From Gemmobacter sp. 24YEA27 (GTDB taxonomy: Bacteria > Pseudomonadota > Alphaproteobacteria > Rhodobacterales > Rhodobacteraceae), in NCBI RefSeq assembly GCF_030052995.1, contig NZ_JASJPW010000001.1:1912001-1976000 (forward strand): 64,000 nucleotides of DNA, read 5' to 3'. Below the pieces are notes generated by a model. The model did not search any database. It had not been told where the DNA came from and saw only the letters and a program-made list of their open reading frames with translations. A program made the position numbers and the translations under genes. Shown here piece after piece: positions 1 through 7,828 of the stretch (position 1 is the stretch's first letter; every line of letters starts with the position of its first letter).

Positions 1-9
1 GACCACGAC

Positions 10-429
10 TTATGGCTTGCCGCCATAGCTGCCGGGGCGGCGTTTATAGCCTGTCTGAGCCTTGATCCCCGCAAGCTGGGCCAATCTGGCCACCCGGTTC
101 GGACAGATGCTTTCGCCCTGTTCAACCAGATCGTCATGCAGCTTGCGATATCCGTAGACTTTCCCACTCTCCGCCCAGGCGCTCCGCAGCAGTTCAGTCT
201 GGCGCCTGTCTTCCTGGGCTCGCGCACTCATCGGAGCCTGTAGCCAGGCATAGAACCCGCTCGGCTGGATGCGCAGGCACCGGCACATGGCACGGACGGA
301 AAACTGCCCCCGATGCGCGGCCACAAACGCCGTCGCCATTGGGCTCGAACCAATGGCGCCACAATGGCTCCACTCACTTTGCATCCCTGACGAAATACGC
401 GGTGGCCCTTCGTCGGGAAAACAGTCCAC
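10..429 (-). pseudogene. IS3-family transposase OrfB, N-terminal part ending in a premature stop
   Basis: From about residue 33 the translation follows the usual start of IS3 OrfB (AFVAAHRGQFSVRAMCRCL, then the VYGYRKLHDDL helix region and GSYGGKP). This is the region ahead of the DDE integrase core, which lies outside the window. In this family GGKP is normally followed by S-V-V; here the serine position reads TAA and the next codons still give V-V, so a TCA to TAA change probably truncates the protein before its catalytic domain. The first ~30 residues do not look like OrfB and come from an inserted segment. Whether a later start rescues translation cannot be judged here. Confidence 0.6.
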
Positions 430-441
430 TGGACTGTTTTC
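417..441. repeat. 25-bp palindrome inserted at the orfA/orfB junction
   Basis: GAAAACAGTCC and GGACTGTTTTC form perfect 11-bp arms around a 3-base centre. The palindrome lies within roughly 45-50 bp that separate the broken end of orfA from its normal C-terminal codons, replacing the A-rich frameshift window expected in IS3 elements. A GGAGG-like motif lies just 5' of it on the coding strand, so it could support separate initiation of orfB. Confidence 0.7.
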
Positions 442-690
442 TCACCCTCCTCGATTTAGGATGTCGCGCTCGTCGCAAACCCGGGCCAGCTCCCGCTTCA
501 ACAGGCGGATCTCGGCATCCTTCCCGGTCTCGCCTGATGCCGTCTTCGCGAACTTGCGCTTCCAGGCATAGAGCGAGTGCTTGCTCACGCCGAGCCGTTC
601 AGAAACCTCGCTGACCGGGTAGCCCCGCTCCGTGATCTGAGCGACCGCATCGCGCTTGAAGTCGTCGCTGAAAGTGGCTGTGCCCATCAT
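442..690 (-). CDS. IS3-family transposase OrfA (HTH protein)
   Basis: An 82-residue protein with the HTH_Tnp_1 domain of IS3 OrfA: SDDFKRDAVAQITERGYPV, a helix-turn-helix (VSEVSERLGVSKHSLYAWKRKF) and a C-terminal leucine-zipper-like segment (IRLLKRELARVCDERDIL). OrfA binds the element ends and normally makes the transposase by -1 frameshifting into OrfB. A good ribosome binding site (AAGGAGGCC) precedes ATG at 690. The usual C-terminus (KKATAYF...DAK) is missing: the frame ends NRGG-stop, but ATAYFVRDAK-stop can still be read about 50 bases downstream in another frame. The end of orfA was therefore displaced by an insertion. Confidence 0.75.
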   Translation of the reverse strand: MMGTATFSDDFKRDAVAQITERGYPVSEVSERLGVSKHSLYAWKRKFAKTASGETGKDAEIRLLKRELARVCDERDILNRGG

Positions 691-753
691 GGCCTCCTTG
701 TCTCAAAATTAGCAAAGAAGGCGTCCACAAAACATGGGGCTATTCAGACGTTG

Positions 754-978
754 TTATGCACTCCTTATTCTCGTTGCTCCAGTGAGGAGCTTTGCCAGTC
801 CCAAGAGTTCACCGTGGATGGTGTTTCGGCTGCGACCGGATCTCGCGAGGTGTGCGGCATAGAGAGTGCCGATGATGCAAACTGATCCGCGCTCTCGGTC
901 GAGCAACAGGTATTGCGGGGCGTATGACGCGTTAGGAGCGGGGGTGTGAAGGAGACGGTAGTTCAGCATCGATATCAT
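754..978 (-). pseudogene. N-terminal remnant of a tyrosine-type integrase
   Basis: About 74 residues (APNASYAPQYLLLDRERG, then GTLYAAHLARSGRSRNTIH and ELLGLAKLLT) resemble the N-terminal SAM-like, core-binding region of tyrosine recombinases. The catalytic domain is absent. The frame stops at 754, about 10 bp before the IS terminus, so the gene was probably cut by the IS. A single extra base near 778 would turn LLTG into LLTW and keep the frame open into the IS. The start could be either of two nearby ATGs (978 or 969). The family assignment rests on pattern recognition only. Confidence 0.4.
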
Positions 979-1213
979 CCATGAGCCGGAGACAAGCCTG
1001 CGTGCATTCGTGTATCGAGATGTGAATAGGGTAAGCATGTTGCAGGCCATACGCCTACACTTTTCTTGTGGGCGATGGGGCAAGTGGGCTGGCCTTCTCC
1101 ACCTTCACTGTTTGATGGCTGCGGTGGAGAAGGCCAGCCCATCCATTGCTTTGCTCCCCGGTGGCCCAGGGCGGATATGCTGTGGTCTTTCCTCCAACGA
1201 AGGCGCGCAAGCT
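979..1213. other. Gene-free stretch between integrase remnant and Bax-inhibitor terminator
   Basis: Apart from the 19-bp inverted repeat at 1085-1141, I see no credible coding region, RNA or mobile-element end here. It is probably the scar of an accessory insertion. Confidence 0.4.
1085..1141. repeat. Perfect 19-bp inverted repeat with 19-base loop
   Basis: The arms at 1085-1103 (TGGGCTGGCCTTCTCCACC) and 1123-1141 are exact reverse complements. No T-run follows on either strand, so it does not look like an ordinary terminator. It lies in the gene-free stretch between the integrase remnant and the Bax-inhibitor gene. Confidence 0.8.
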
Positions 1214-1249
1214 AAAAAAAAGGCCCCGCCAACTTGCGCTGGCGGGGCC
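1214..1249 (-). terminator. Rho-independent terminator of the Bax-inhibitor gene
   Basis: Read on the minus strand, a 10-bp GC-rich stem (GGCCCCGCCA paired with TGGCGGGGCC, 8-base loop) is followed by eight T residues. It lies 31 bp beyond the stop codon of the gene at 1280-2056. Confidence 0.9.
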
Positions 1250-1279
1250 TCCTGTGCCGAGTGTGATCTCGGAAAAATT

Positions 1280-2056
1280 TTACTCTCTGTTACCCATAAA
1301 TTGCAGCAGGAACATGAAGAGATTGATGAAGTCGAGATAGAGGCTCAGCGCGCCCATGATGGCGGCCTTGCCGAGCCATTCCTGATCACCGGTCACTGCG
1401 TGCTGGATATAGGTGTTCTTGATGTTCTGCGTGTCATAGGCGGTCAGGCCGGCGAAAATCAGCACGCCGATCACCGGGATCGCGAAAGCAAGACCTTCCG
1501 ATTGCAGGAACATGTTCACGACCATCGCGACGATCAGGCCAACGAGGCCCATCATCAGGAAGGTGCCCATGCCCGACAGATCGCGCTTGGTCAGATAGCC
1601 ATAGAGCGACAGCGCCAGGAAGGAGATCGAGGTCACGAGGAAGGTCGAAGCGATCGATCCGCCGGTGAAGACGATGAAGATCCAGGACAGCGACAGGCCC
1701 ATGGCCGCCGCATAGACGTAGAAGAACAGCTGGGCCGACGCGACCGAGAGACGGTTGACCAGCGCGCCAAAGGCGAAAACCATCACCAGCGGCAGGAACA
1801 TGATCACCCATTTCAGCGGCGAGGCGAAGAGGGTGTAGCCGAACTGGGTCAGATAGGTGCCGTTGCGGATCTCAGCCACGGCCAGCGACGGATCCGTGGT
1901 CGTGGTCAGACCCGAAATCCCCCAGGCAATAGCAGCCGTGATCAGCATAGCCACGGACATCAGCCCGTAGACCTTATTCATATGGGCGCGAAGCCCTTCA
2001 TCGATCTGAGCGCGGGCGCCAACGCCTACACCGCGGACCGTTTCATATTGAGCCAT
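1280..2056 (-). CDS. Bax inhibitor-1/YccA family membrane protein
   Basis: The 258-residue protein has a short polar N-terminus, then about seven hydrophobic helices (for example VYGLMSVAMLITAAIAWG and FFYVYAAAMGLSLSWIF), matching the length and layout of the Bax inhibitor-1 family. Related bacterial proteins are inner-membrane proteins (YccA interacts with FtsH; BsYetJ leaks calcium); the role of this one is not defined. GGAGG precedes ATG by a normal spacing, and a strong terminator follows. It appears to be a single-gene unit. Confidence 0.9.
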   Translation of the reverse strand: MAQYETVRGVGVGARAQIDEGLRAHMNKVYGLMSVAMLITAAIAWGISGLTTTTDPSLAVAEIRNGTYLTQFGYTLFASPLKWVIMFLPLVMVFAFGALVNRLSVASAQLFFYVYAAAMGLSLSWIFIVFTGGSIASTFLVTSISFLALSLYGYLTKRDLSGMGTFLMMGLVGLIVAMVVNMFLQSEGLAFAIPVIGVLIFAGLTAYDTQNIKNTYIQHAVTGDQEWLGKAAIMGALSLYLDFINLFMFLLQFMGNRE

Positions 2057-2297
2057 TTAAGCCTCCGATGTTGTCCCTAAGGGCAACGCCGGGGAGTCCG
2101 GCGCACCTCACTGCCCGAATATCGGAAAGGATCGGCGTGATTTCAAGGATTTCTGCCCGCGTGTGGGTTAAAAATCATGTCATCTGTTGCGATTTGTTGT
2201 CTCTGGTCCGGCTAGGGGCCCGCATCGGCGCCCGGGCAGGGCAGGCGCAGGGGGCGGGATGATGCCGTGAGACCCCGCGCAGCCCGCAGCGATACCC

Positions 2298-2519
2298 TCA
2301 GCGATACCAATGGCCCGGCGCATCCCAGAAGGGGCGGGCAGCCTCGGCTTCGGCCTCGCGGCGGCTCAGGCCGATATCGCGCAAAAGCCGGCCGTCCAGC
2401 CTTGTGAGCTGCCGGCGATGGCGCCGGAGGGCATAGGCGAGCGCGATCCGGCGCCAGATCCCGGAGCGCGCATTTTTGCGGGACAGGCGCGAGAGGAAAG
2501 CCAGGTTGAGGTCTGACAT
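2298..2519 (-). CDS. DUF1127 domain-containing small protein
   Basis: A 73-residue, arginine-rich protein whose core (ALRRHRRQLTRLDGRLLRDIGLSRREAEAEAARPFW) matches DUF1127, including the typical L-D-x-x-L-L-R-D-I-G-L-S-R motif. Small DUF1127 proteins in Rhodobacter and Agrobacterium have been tied to RNA turnover and to stress or phosphate responses; the role here is unknown. It is transcribed away from the LysR gene starting at 2647, sharing a ~127 bp intergenic region, so the regulator may control it. Confidence 0.85.
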   Translation of the reverse strand: MSDLNLAFLSRLSRKNARSGIWRRIALAYALRRHRRQLTRLDGRLLRDIGLSRREAEAEAARPFWDAPGHWYR

Positions 2520-2646
2520 CAGCGGAGTCCTTTTGATCTGATTCTGTGATGCGGATCTGTGTTTGCATCAGGTATATTGATGTCTCCCTGAAATCCTTTC
2601 ATAATGGAAATGAATGATTGTTGGGTTATTCATCAGGATTTGTGAT

Positions 2647-3510
2647 ATGCCGCGCAACCTCGACATGACAGCGCTCCGTTCCTTCGTCACCGTGGCCGAT
2701 GTCGGCGGTGTGACGCGGGCTGCGGGATTTCTCAATCTGACGCAATCGGCGGTTTCGATGCAGATCAAGCGGCTTGAAGAGGCGCTTGGGCTGCCTTTGT
2801 TCCTGCGGGCGGCGCGCAAACTGGTGCTTTCGCCCGAGGGAGAGATGCTGGTCTCTTATGGCCGGCGCCTGCTTGAGATCAATGACGAGGCGCTGTCGCG
2901 GCTGGGGGGCGCGAAATACCAGGGCGAGATCCGGCTGGGGGTGCCCTATGACATTGTTTATCCTGCGATTCCCCAGATCCTGAAGCGGCTTGGGCAAAGC
3001 TGGCCGCTGATGCGGATCAATCTGGTGTCCTCGTTCACGCTGCACCTGAAAGAGGATTTCGCACGCGGCAAATTCGATGTGATCATGACCACCGAAGACC
3101 AGCCCGATGCCGGCGCCGAGGTGCTGTCATTGCGGCAGTTGCAATGGATCGGGGCGATTGATGGTACCGCCTGGCAGCGCCGGCCGCTGCGGCTTGGCTT
3201 CAAGCAAAGCTGTATCTTCCGGTCGCTGGCGATGACCGCGCTGGACCAGGCCGGGATCCCCTGGGAGCTGGCGGTTGATGGCGAAAGCGACCAGGTGGTG
3301 GATGCCTCGGTCGCGGCGGATCTGGCGGTCACGGTGCGCATCGCAGATGGCCTGCCCGAAGCGACCCAGCCGATCAGCGGCGAGAATGCGCTGCCCGCCC
3401 TTGGGCGGACGAAGATCGGGCTCTATGCGCTCGACACAATGCGCGGCGATGCCGGGGGCGAGGTGGCGGCGGCGCTTCTGTCCGAATTGCGCTGCGCCTA
3501 TGGCGGGTAG
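2647..3510 (+). CDS. LysR-family transcriptional regulator
   Basis: A 287-residue regulator. Residues ~5-65 hold the winged HTH (MTALRSFVTVADVGGVTRAA, then LTQSAVSMQIKRLEEALGL), followed by a periplasmic-binding-like effector domain (GEIRLGVPYDIVYPAIPQIL onward). I chose ATG at 2647 because homologues begin a few residues before the HTH; an upstream in-frame ATG at 2614 adds 11 residues of low plausibility. It is divergent from the DUF1127 gene and convergent with the oxidoreductase gene. LysR proteins commonly regulate the divergent neighbour. The ligand is unknown. Confidence 0.88.
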   Translation: MPRNLDMTALRSFVTVADVGGVTRAAGFLNLTQSAVSMQIKRLEEALGLPLFLRAARKLVLSPEGEMLVSYGRRLLEINDEALSRLGGAKYQGEIRLGVPYDIVYPAIPQILKRLGQSWPLMRINLVSSFTLHLKEDFARGKFDVIMTTEDQPDAGAEVLSLRQLQWIGAIDGTAWQRRPLRLGFKQSCIFRSLAMTALDQAGIPWELAVDGESDQVVDASVAADLAVTVRIADGLPEATQPISGENALPALGRTKIGLYALDTMRGDAGGEVAAALLSELRCAYGG

Positions 3511-3521
3511 GGGCGGTCGCC

Positions 3522-4508
3522 TCAGCCGGGGGTGGTCAGCAGAACCAGCTTGCCGGTCGCCTGGCGGTTGCGGATGGTCTCCAGCCCTGCTTCCAGTTGC
3601 GTGAAGGGCAGCTGTTGCGAGATCAGCGGGTGAATGCGCCCCTCCTGCCACCAGGCGAAGAGCTGGCGCAGGCTCGCCGCAAGCTCGCCGGGGGCGAAAT
3701 CGGAATAGCCGCCATACCAGAAGCCGATCACCGTAATATTGCGCACGAGCAACTGGTTGAGCGGCACCTGCGGCACCTCGCCGCCGGCGAAACCGATGGC
3801 GAGCATCCGCCCGCCCGGCCTTGTCGCCCGCATCGCGGCGTCAAATCCCGCTCCTCCCACCGTGTCATAGGTCACGTCGATGCCGCCAAGCGCGCGCAGC
3901 CGGTCCTTCAGGTCGGGCGCGTCGCTGTCGATCACCGCATCGGCGCCGGCGGCGCGGGCGATGGCTGCTTTCTCTGCGCCCCGGACCGAGGCAATCACCC
4001 GCGCGCCGAGGAGATGCCCGATCGCGACCGCCGTCAGGCCGACCCCGCCCGCAGCGCCGGTGACAAACAGCGTCTCACCTTCCCGCAGCATGGCCTTGCC
4101 CGCGAGCGCCAGATGCGAGGTGCCCCAGGCGATCTGGAACCCGGCGGCCGTGGCGAAATCCATGCCCTCGGGCAGTTCGACCAGCGCCGCCGCCGGCACG
4201 ACCGCATATTCCGCAAATCCGCCCTTTGACACCAGCGCCGCCACCCGCGCGCCGGTCGCGGGCCCGCCGGTTTCAGCGGTTCCGGGCCCGATAGCGACCA
4301 GGCTGCCGGAAAGCTCCAGCCCGCCGGTCACCGGCAGTGAATGGCGCACCTGATACCGCCCCTGGTTCATCAGCAGATCGGCAAAATTCAGCCCTGCCGC
4401 TGCAACCTGGACCAGAGCCTCGCCCGGGCCGGGGATGGGAATATCCACCTCGCAAAGTTGCATCGGCGCCCCAGCGGCCAGCGTTTGCCATGCTTTCATC
4501 CGCGTCAT
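3522..4508 (-). CDS. NADPH:quinone oxidoreductase family protein (zinc-free MDR)
   Basis: A 328-residue medium-chain dehydrogenase/reductase of the quinone oxidoreductase branch. The GroES-like N-terminal half has GLNFADLLMNQGRYQ, and the Rossmann half has the nucleotide-binding GAAGGVGLTAVAIGHLLGA motif. The structural-zinc cysteine cluster of alcohol dehydrogenases is absent, as in quinone reductases. It should reduce quinones or enoyl-type carbonyls with NADPH in the cytoplasm; the substrate is not predictable. Start chosen at MTRMKAW because GGAGGGG lies about 10 bases upstream; a longer frame to 4565 has no such site. Confidence 0.88.
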   Translation of the reverse strand: MTRMKAWQTLAAGAPMQLCEVDIPIPGPGEALVQVAAAGLNFADLLMNQGRYQVRHSLPVTGGLELSGSLVAIGPGTAETGGPATGARVAALVSKGGFAEYAVVPAAALVELPEGMDFATAAGFQIAWGTSHLALAGKAMLREGETLFVTGAAGGVGLTAVAIGHLLGARVIASVRGAEKAAIARAAGADAVIDSDAPDLKDRLRALGGIDVTYDTVGGAGFDAAMRATRPGGRMLAIGFAGGEVPQVPLNQLLVRNITVIGFWYGGYSDFAPGELAASLRQLFAWWQEGRIHPLISQQLPFTQLEAGLETIRNRQATGKLVLLTTPG

Positions 4509-4918
4509 CTGCCTGATCCCCTCCAGTCCCGGGCGCAGACTTCCTGCACAACTGACAGAAAGCAAATGGTTTTCTCACATATGTCGCGCAGGTCCGCCGG
4601 TGCCTCTGGCAGAGATGTGTGCAATTTGAAAGATATTCTCATTTTGAGACGCATAATGTAAATATCGTAATGGGCGAGTGGTTGCCCGTGCAAAGCATCT
4701 ATAGGTGAAGTTGCCTAGAGCATCCGGAATAAACTGCGCGGCCGGAAAATTCATCTGGCCAAAACCAGCCTGTTTTATGGTCAATCGTCGGATGGTGCTG
4801 AAAAATCTCGGTGCGGCTGTGCAAATGGCACGAAATATGCTTGTATCTTTATGGGAGGAGCCCGTCCTAAAGGCTCTCTTGCGGTTTAGTTCCTGGTAGA
4901 AGTCGTACGGAGTTGAGA
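4509..4918. other. Gene-free intergenic region between divergent genes
   Basis: About 410 bp between the oxidoreductase and XRE genes, more AT-rich than its surroundings. It must hold both promoters. I see no convincing open frame, hairpin terminator or RNA gene in it. Confidence 0.5.
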
Positions 4919-5275
4919 ATGAAGCACCCTGTTGACGCCCATGTGGGCAAACGTATTCGTCATCGTCGCTGGATGGTGGGGATGACTCAGCAACAGCTGG
5001 CCGATAAGGTTGGCATCAAATTCCAGCAAATTCAGAAATATGAAACCGGCATGAACCGGGTCAGCGCGTCGCGGCTCTGGGATATTGCCGATGCTCTGGG
5101 GGTTCAGATTGCCTTCTTCTTCGAAGGCCTGGCCGAGGGTGTCGAGGCTCATTCCGGGCAGGGTGATATGATGGCGGATAAAGAGGCACTGGAACTGGTG
5201 CGCTCCTATTATTCTATCCCCGAGGCGCAGCGACGTCGTCTCTTTGATCTCGCCCGGGTTCTTTCCGCCGCCTGA
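4919..5275 (+). CDS. XRE-family HTH regulator, Rhodobacteraceae type
   Basis: The 118-residue protein has an XRE/Cro HTH at residues ~9-65 (VGKRIRHRRWMVGMTQQQLA, then KVGIKFQQIQKYETGMNRVS) followed by DALGVQIAFFFEGL, typical of a conserved alphaproteobacterial regulator. The C-terminal third is helical. ATG at 4919 is preceded by ACGGAG at 6 bases spacing; the in-frame TTG two codons earlier overlaps that site and is less likely. It is monocistronic, upstream of hisN with a 170 bp gap. Target genes are unknown. Confidence 0.85.
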   Translation: MKHPVDAHVGKRIRHRRWMVGMTQQQLADKVGIKFQQIQKYETGMNRVSASRLWDIADALGVQIAFFFEGLAEGVEAHSGQGDMMADKEALELVRSYYSIPEAQRRRLFDLARVLSAA

Positions 5276-5445
5276 TCGCCTGACGCGAAATTTCCCGCGT
5301 TATTGGCCCCGACAGGCCAGCCCGTTATTTTCGGGTGACGGGGTGGGCCGGGGTGTGGGCGTAGCAGCCCCCATCCTGGCCACCGGGGTTTCTTGACCTC
5401 ATGACCCGGGGCGGTTAGCGCCGGAGGGACATGTAAGGTGAGACG

Positions 5446-6312
5446 ATGACATCTGATTCCCTGACGCTTTCCGACAGCACGCTGCGCCGCCCGCCCTCGG
5501 GCCTTGCCGCTGCGCTGCCGCTGACCGAGATCAACGCGCTGATCGCCACCGCCCATGCGCTCGCCGATGCGGCGCGGGTGGCGACGCTGGACTATTTCCG
5601 CCGCCCCGGCCTTGCCGCCGATAACAAAGAGACCGTGCGCTTTGACCCGGTCACCATGGGCGATCGCCTCTCAGAGCAGCGGATGCGCGAGATCCTCGCT
5701 GAACGGCGGCCGCAGGATGCCATCCTTGGCGAAGAATTCGGCACCAGCACCGGCACTTCGGGCCTGACCTGGGTTCTCGACCCGATCGACGGCACCCGTG
5801 GCTTTCTGACCGGCAGCCCGACCTGGGGCGTGCTGATCTCTCTGCGCGACGAGACGGGCCCGGTTTACGGCATCATCGACCAGCCCCATATCGGTGAGCG
5901 TTTCGAGGGCGGCTTCGGTCTCTCCCGCGTCGCCGGGCCGCGTGGCACGCATCCGCTCGCCACACGCCCGGAGCGGGGTCTGGAGGAGGCTTTTCTTTAT
6001 AGCACCTTCCCCGAGATCGGCAGCGAAGCGGAATATGCCGCCTTCCGCCGCGTGTCGCAAAAGGCAAAGCTGGTCCGCTACGGCATGGATTGCTACGCCT
6101 ATGCTTTGCTGGCGGCGGGGCAGATCGATCTTGTGATCGAGGCCGGTTTGCAGGCCTATGACATCCAGGCGCCGATGGCGGTGATCCGGGCGGCGGGAGG
6201 GGTTGTGACCTCCTGGGACGGGGGCGACTGCGCGCAGGGCGGGCGGGTTCTGGCGGCGGCCAATCCCGGGATCCATGCGGCGGCGCTGGAGCTTCTGAAC
6301 GCGACCGCCTGA
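5446..6312 (+). CDS. hisN: Histidinol-phosphatase, inositol monophosphatase family
   Basis: A 288-residue member of the Li+-sensitive, Mg2+-dependent phosphatase superfamily. The metal-binding motifs are visible: GEEFG (~104), DPIDGTRGFLTGSPTWG (~117-133) and the C-terminal YDIQAPMAVIRAAGG (the W/YD..A motif). The sequence resembles the HisN histidinol-phosphatases of alphaproteobacteria, which remove phosphate from L-histidinol phosphate in histidine synthesis; a general inositol monophosphatase is the alternative. AAGGTGAG lies 5 bases before ATG. A hairpin terminator follows 25 bp after the stop. Confidence 0.85.
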   Translation: MTSDSLTLSDSTLRRPPSGLAAALPLTEINALIATAHALADAARVATLDYFRRPGLAADNKETVRFDPVTMGDRLSEQRMREILAERRPQDAILGEEFGTSTGTSGLTWVLDPIDGTRGFLTGSPTWGVLISLRDETGPVYGIIDQPHIGERFEGGFGLSRVAGPRGTHPLATRPERGLEEAFLYSTFPEIGSEAEYAAFRRVSQKAKLVRYGMDCYAYALLAAGQIDLVIEAGLQAYDIQAPMAVIRAAGGVVTSWDGGDCAQGGRVLAAANPGIHAAALELLNATA

Positions 6313-6336
6313 CCTGGTATCACCTTCCCGCATGAC

Positions 6337-6366
6337 AAAGGGTGGTGCCTGCAGGCGCCGCCCTTT
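6337..6366 (+). terminator. Hairpin terminator after hisN
   Basis: A 13-bp stem (AAAGGGTGGTGCC with GGCGCCGCCCTTT, two G-U pairs on the plus-strand RNA) around a TGCA loop, ending in CCCTTTCT. The A-run on its left side means it could also terminate the convergent gene at 6404-6994. Confidence 0.65.
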
Positions 6367-6403
6367 CTGGTTCAGATGATCTGGCTGGTGATTTCGCGCT
6401 GGA

Positions 6404-6994
6404 TTACCTCCGGTCCCAGCCGATCAGCGCGGCGAGCAGCAACAAGGCCGAGCCGGCAAACCAGGCCCAGGCGCCTGGCCCGGCAAGGTCGGTTACGGCC
6501 CGGACGATGTCATTGGCCTTGCCGATATCGAGATTGGCCGGCACCGGCAGGTCTGAGGCGCCCTTACTGATCTTCCACACCGTCCAGCCGGTCAGGCCCA
6601 CACCAAGGCCCCCGCCCAGCAGGCCGATCAGACGCGATGGCAGGTTGAACAGAACAAGCACCAGAAACACCGCCGCCAGCGCGAAGGTCGCAAGGAAGGC
6701 CACCAGTTCCCCGGGCGAGCTGGCGATAAAACTGCGCAGCGCCTCGACATCGGGTTTCAGCGCGCTGATCAGATCCCAGGGCGTGACCGCGGGGATCGGA
6801 AGGGCAGGGCCGGTCCAGGACAGGAAAAGGCTGACCAGAATGGCAATGGCGGAAAGTATAGAAAGGGCACGCAAATCAAGGCTCCGATACTGACTGTCCG
6901 GCGGCCAGGCGACATGGGGCCCTGCCGGCGGTTCACGGCGATGTGATGGATGTGATCCGGCCATCGCTTTGCGGTCAAGTATAAAGATCGGCAT
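6404..6994 (-). CDS. Predicted four-helix membrane protein of unknown function
   Basis: I do not recognise the family. The ~196-residue protein has a polar N-terminus and four hydrophobic segments: ALSILSAIAILVSLFLSWTG, LVAFLATFALAAVFLVLVLF, LIGLLGGGLGVGLTGWTVW and AWFAGSALLLLAALIGW, with a soluble ~40-residue loop between the first two. The frame stays open far upstream (to 7636), but that extension lies antisense to the rraB-like gene and is not credible. Starts at 6994 (MPIFILD) or 6964 (MAGSHPS) are both possible; neither has a clear ribosome binding site. Confidence 0.6.
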   Translation of the reverse strand: MPIFILDRKAMAGSHPSHRREPPAGPHVAWPPDSQYRSLDLRALSILSAIAILVSLFLSWTGPALPIPAVTPWDLISALKPDVEALRSFIASSPGELVAFLATFALAAVFLVLVLFNLPSRLIGLLGGGLGVGLTGWTVWKISKGASDLPVPANLDIGKANDIVRAVTDLAGPGAWAWFAGSALLLLAALIGWDRR

Positions 6995-7177
6995 GTCGAA
7001 GACCGGGCAGAGAGCCGGCGAGGCGGCGGCGCGGATGCGGCCATTCCAGGACAGTTTTGCCCGGATGGGCGCGATTTTGCCGCCGCGTGGCACGGGGATC
7101 GGCCTCTCACGGCGCGTTTTCCCCCGCCTGCATTCGGGCGATTGAGCCGGCGGCCCGGCTCGGCTATCACTGGCGTC

Positions 7178-7507
7178 ATGAGCCATGATTTCTCTTTCCA
7201 GCGCCGTGAGACCTTTGACACCTTCCGCGAGTCGAAAGGGGTGAAACTGCCGGCCCGTGCCGTGGTGGATTTCGCCTTTTTTCCCGAGCTGGAACAGGCT
7301 GACTGGTCGGGCATTTCCCGCGCGCTCGAGGCGGCGGGCTATCGCGTCAGCCGCCCTGATGCAGAGGGTGAGGAAAGCGAAGAGCTGATCGCCTCGATCG
7401 GGCCGATCCCGATCAGCGCCGAGGAAATCTGGAAATACGAAGAGGCGGCGACGAAGATCGCGATCCGCTTTGATTTCTATCCCGATGGCTGGGAACTCGA
7501 TATCTGA
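7178..7507 (+). CDS. rraB: RraB-family ribonuclease E inhibitor-like protein
   Basis: The 109-residue acidic protein resembles the RraB (regulator of ribonuclease activity B) family: a first alpha/beta unit (KLPARAVVDFAFFP, then WSGISRALEAAGYRV) and a second half EEIWKYEEAATKIAIRFDFY with the usual DGWELD end. E. coli RraB binds RNase E and alters degradosome composition; whether this protein does so is inferred. Start set at MSHDFSFQ (7178); no strong ribosome binding site is visible, so translation may be from a near-leaderless or weak site. Confidence 0.7.
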   Translation: MSHDFSFQRRETFDTFRESKGVKLPARAVVDFAFFPELEQADWSGISRALEAAGYRVSRPDAEGEESEELIASIGPIPISAEEIWKYEEAATKIAIRFDFYPDGWELDI

Positions 7508-7828
7508 GGCGGTGATGGTGCCGGTGGTGTTCAGTGGCGCCAATAGGCCCCTTCGCGCCAGGCGACGCAGCGGCTTTTCACTCACAGATGCTGAAAATGG
7601 ATGAAGCACGCCGATGCGCGGGCTATAAAGATGCAATCAGTTGGATAGTCTTATCCGGATGCGGGTCAGGGATAGTTGTCCGGGAAAGCTGTCGGGGCCT
7701 GAAGGGCCTGGCAGGGATCCGGGCGGCCGTAACGGGCCGGATGAGAGGCCAGCATAAGGGACAGCAGACGGTTCTGCATAAATGTCCGGCGTGAGGGGTT
7801 GGAGCGGTTGAGCGGCAGGGAGAAACAA

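Larger units (their letters stand above)
1..746 (-). mobile_element. IS3-family insertion sequence, truncated by the window edge
   Basis: The element reads leftwards: orfA at 442-690, then orfB running off the left edge. The outer end is placed near 746 because the minus strand there begins TGAATAGCCCC, a TG-starting terminus of the kind IS3 elements carry, shortly before the orfA ribosome binding site. The opposite end is outside the window, so terminal repeats and target duplication cannot be compared. It sits about 10 bp from the broken end of an integrase-like reading frame and may have inserted into that gene. The orfA/orfB junction is unusual (see the palindrome at 417-441). Confidence 0.75.

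Noticed and set aside
6995..7636. N-terminal extension of the four-helix membrane protein
   Set aside because: It lies antisense to the rraB-like gene and has unrelated composition; the helices begin only below 6994.
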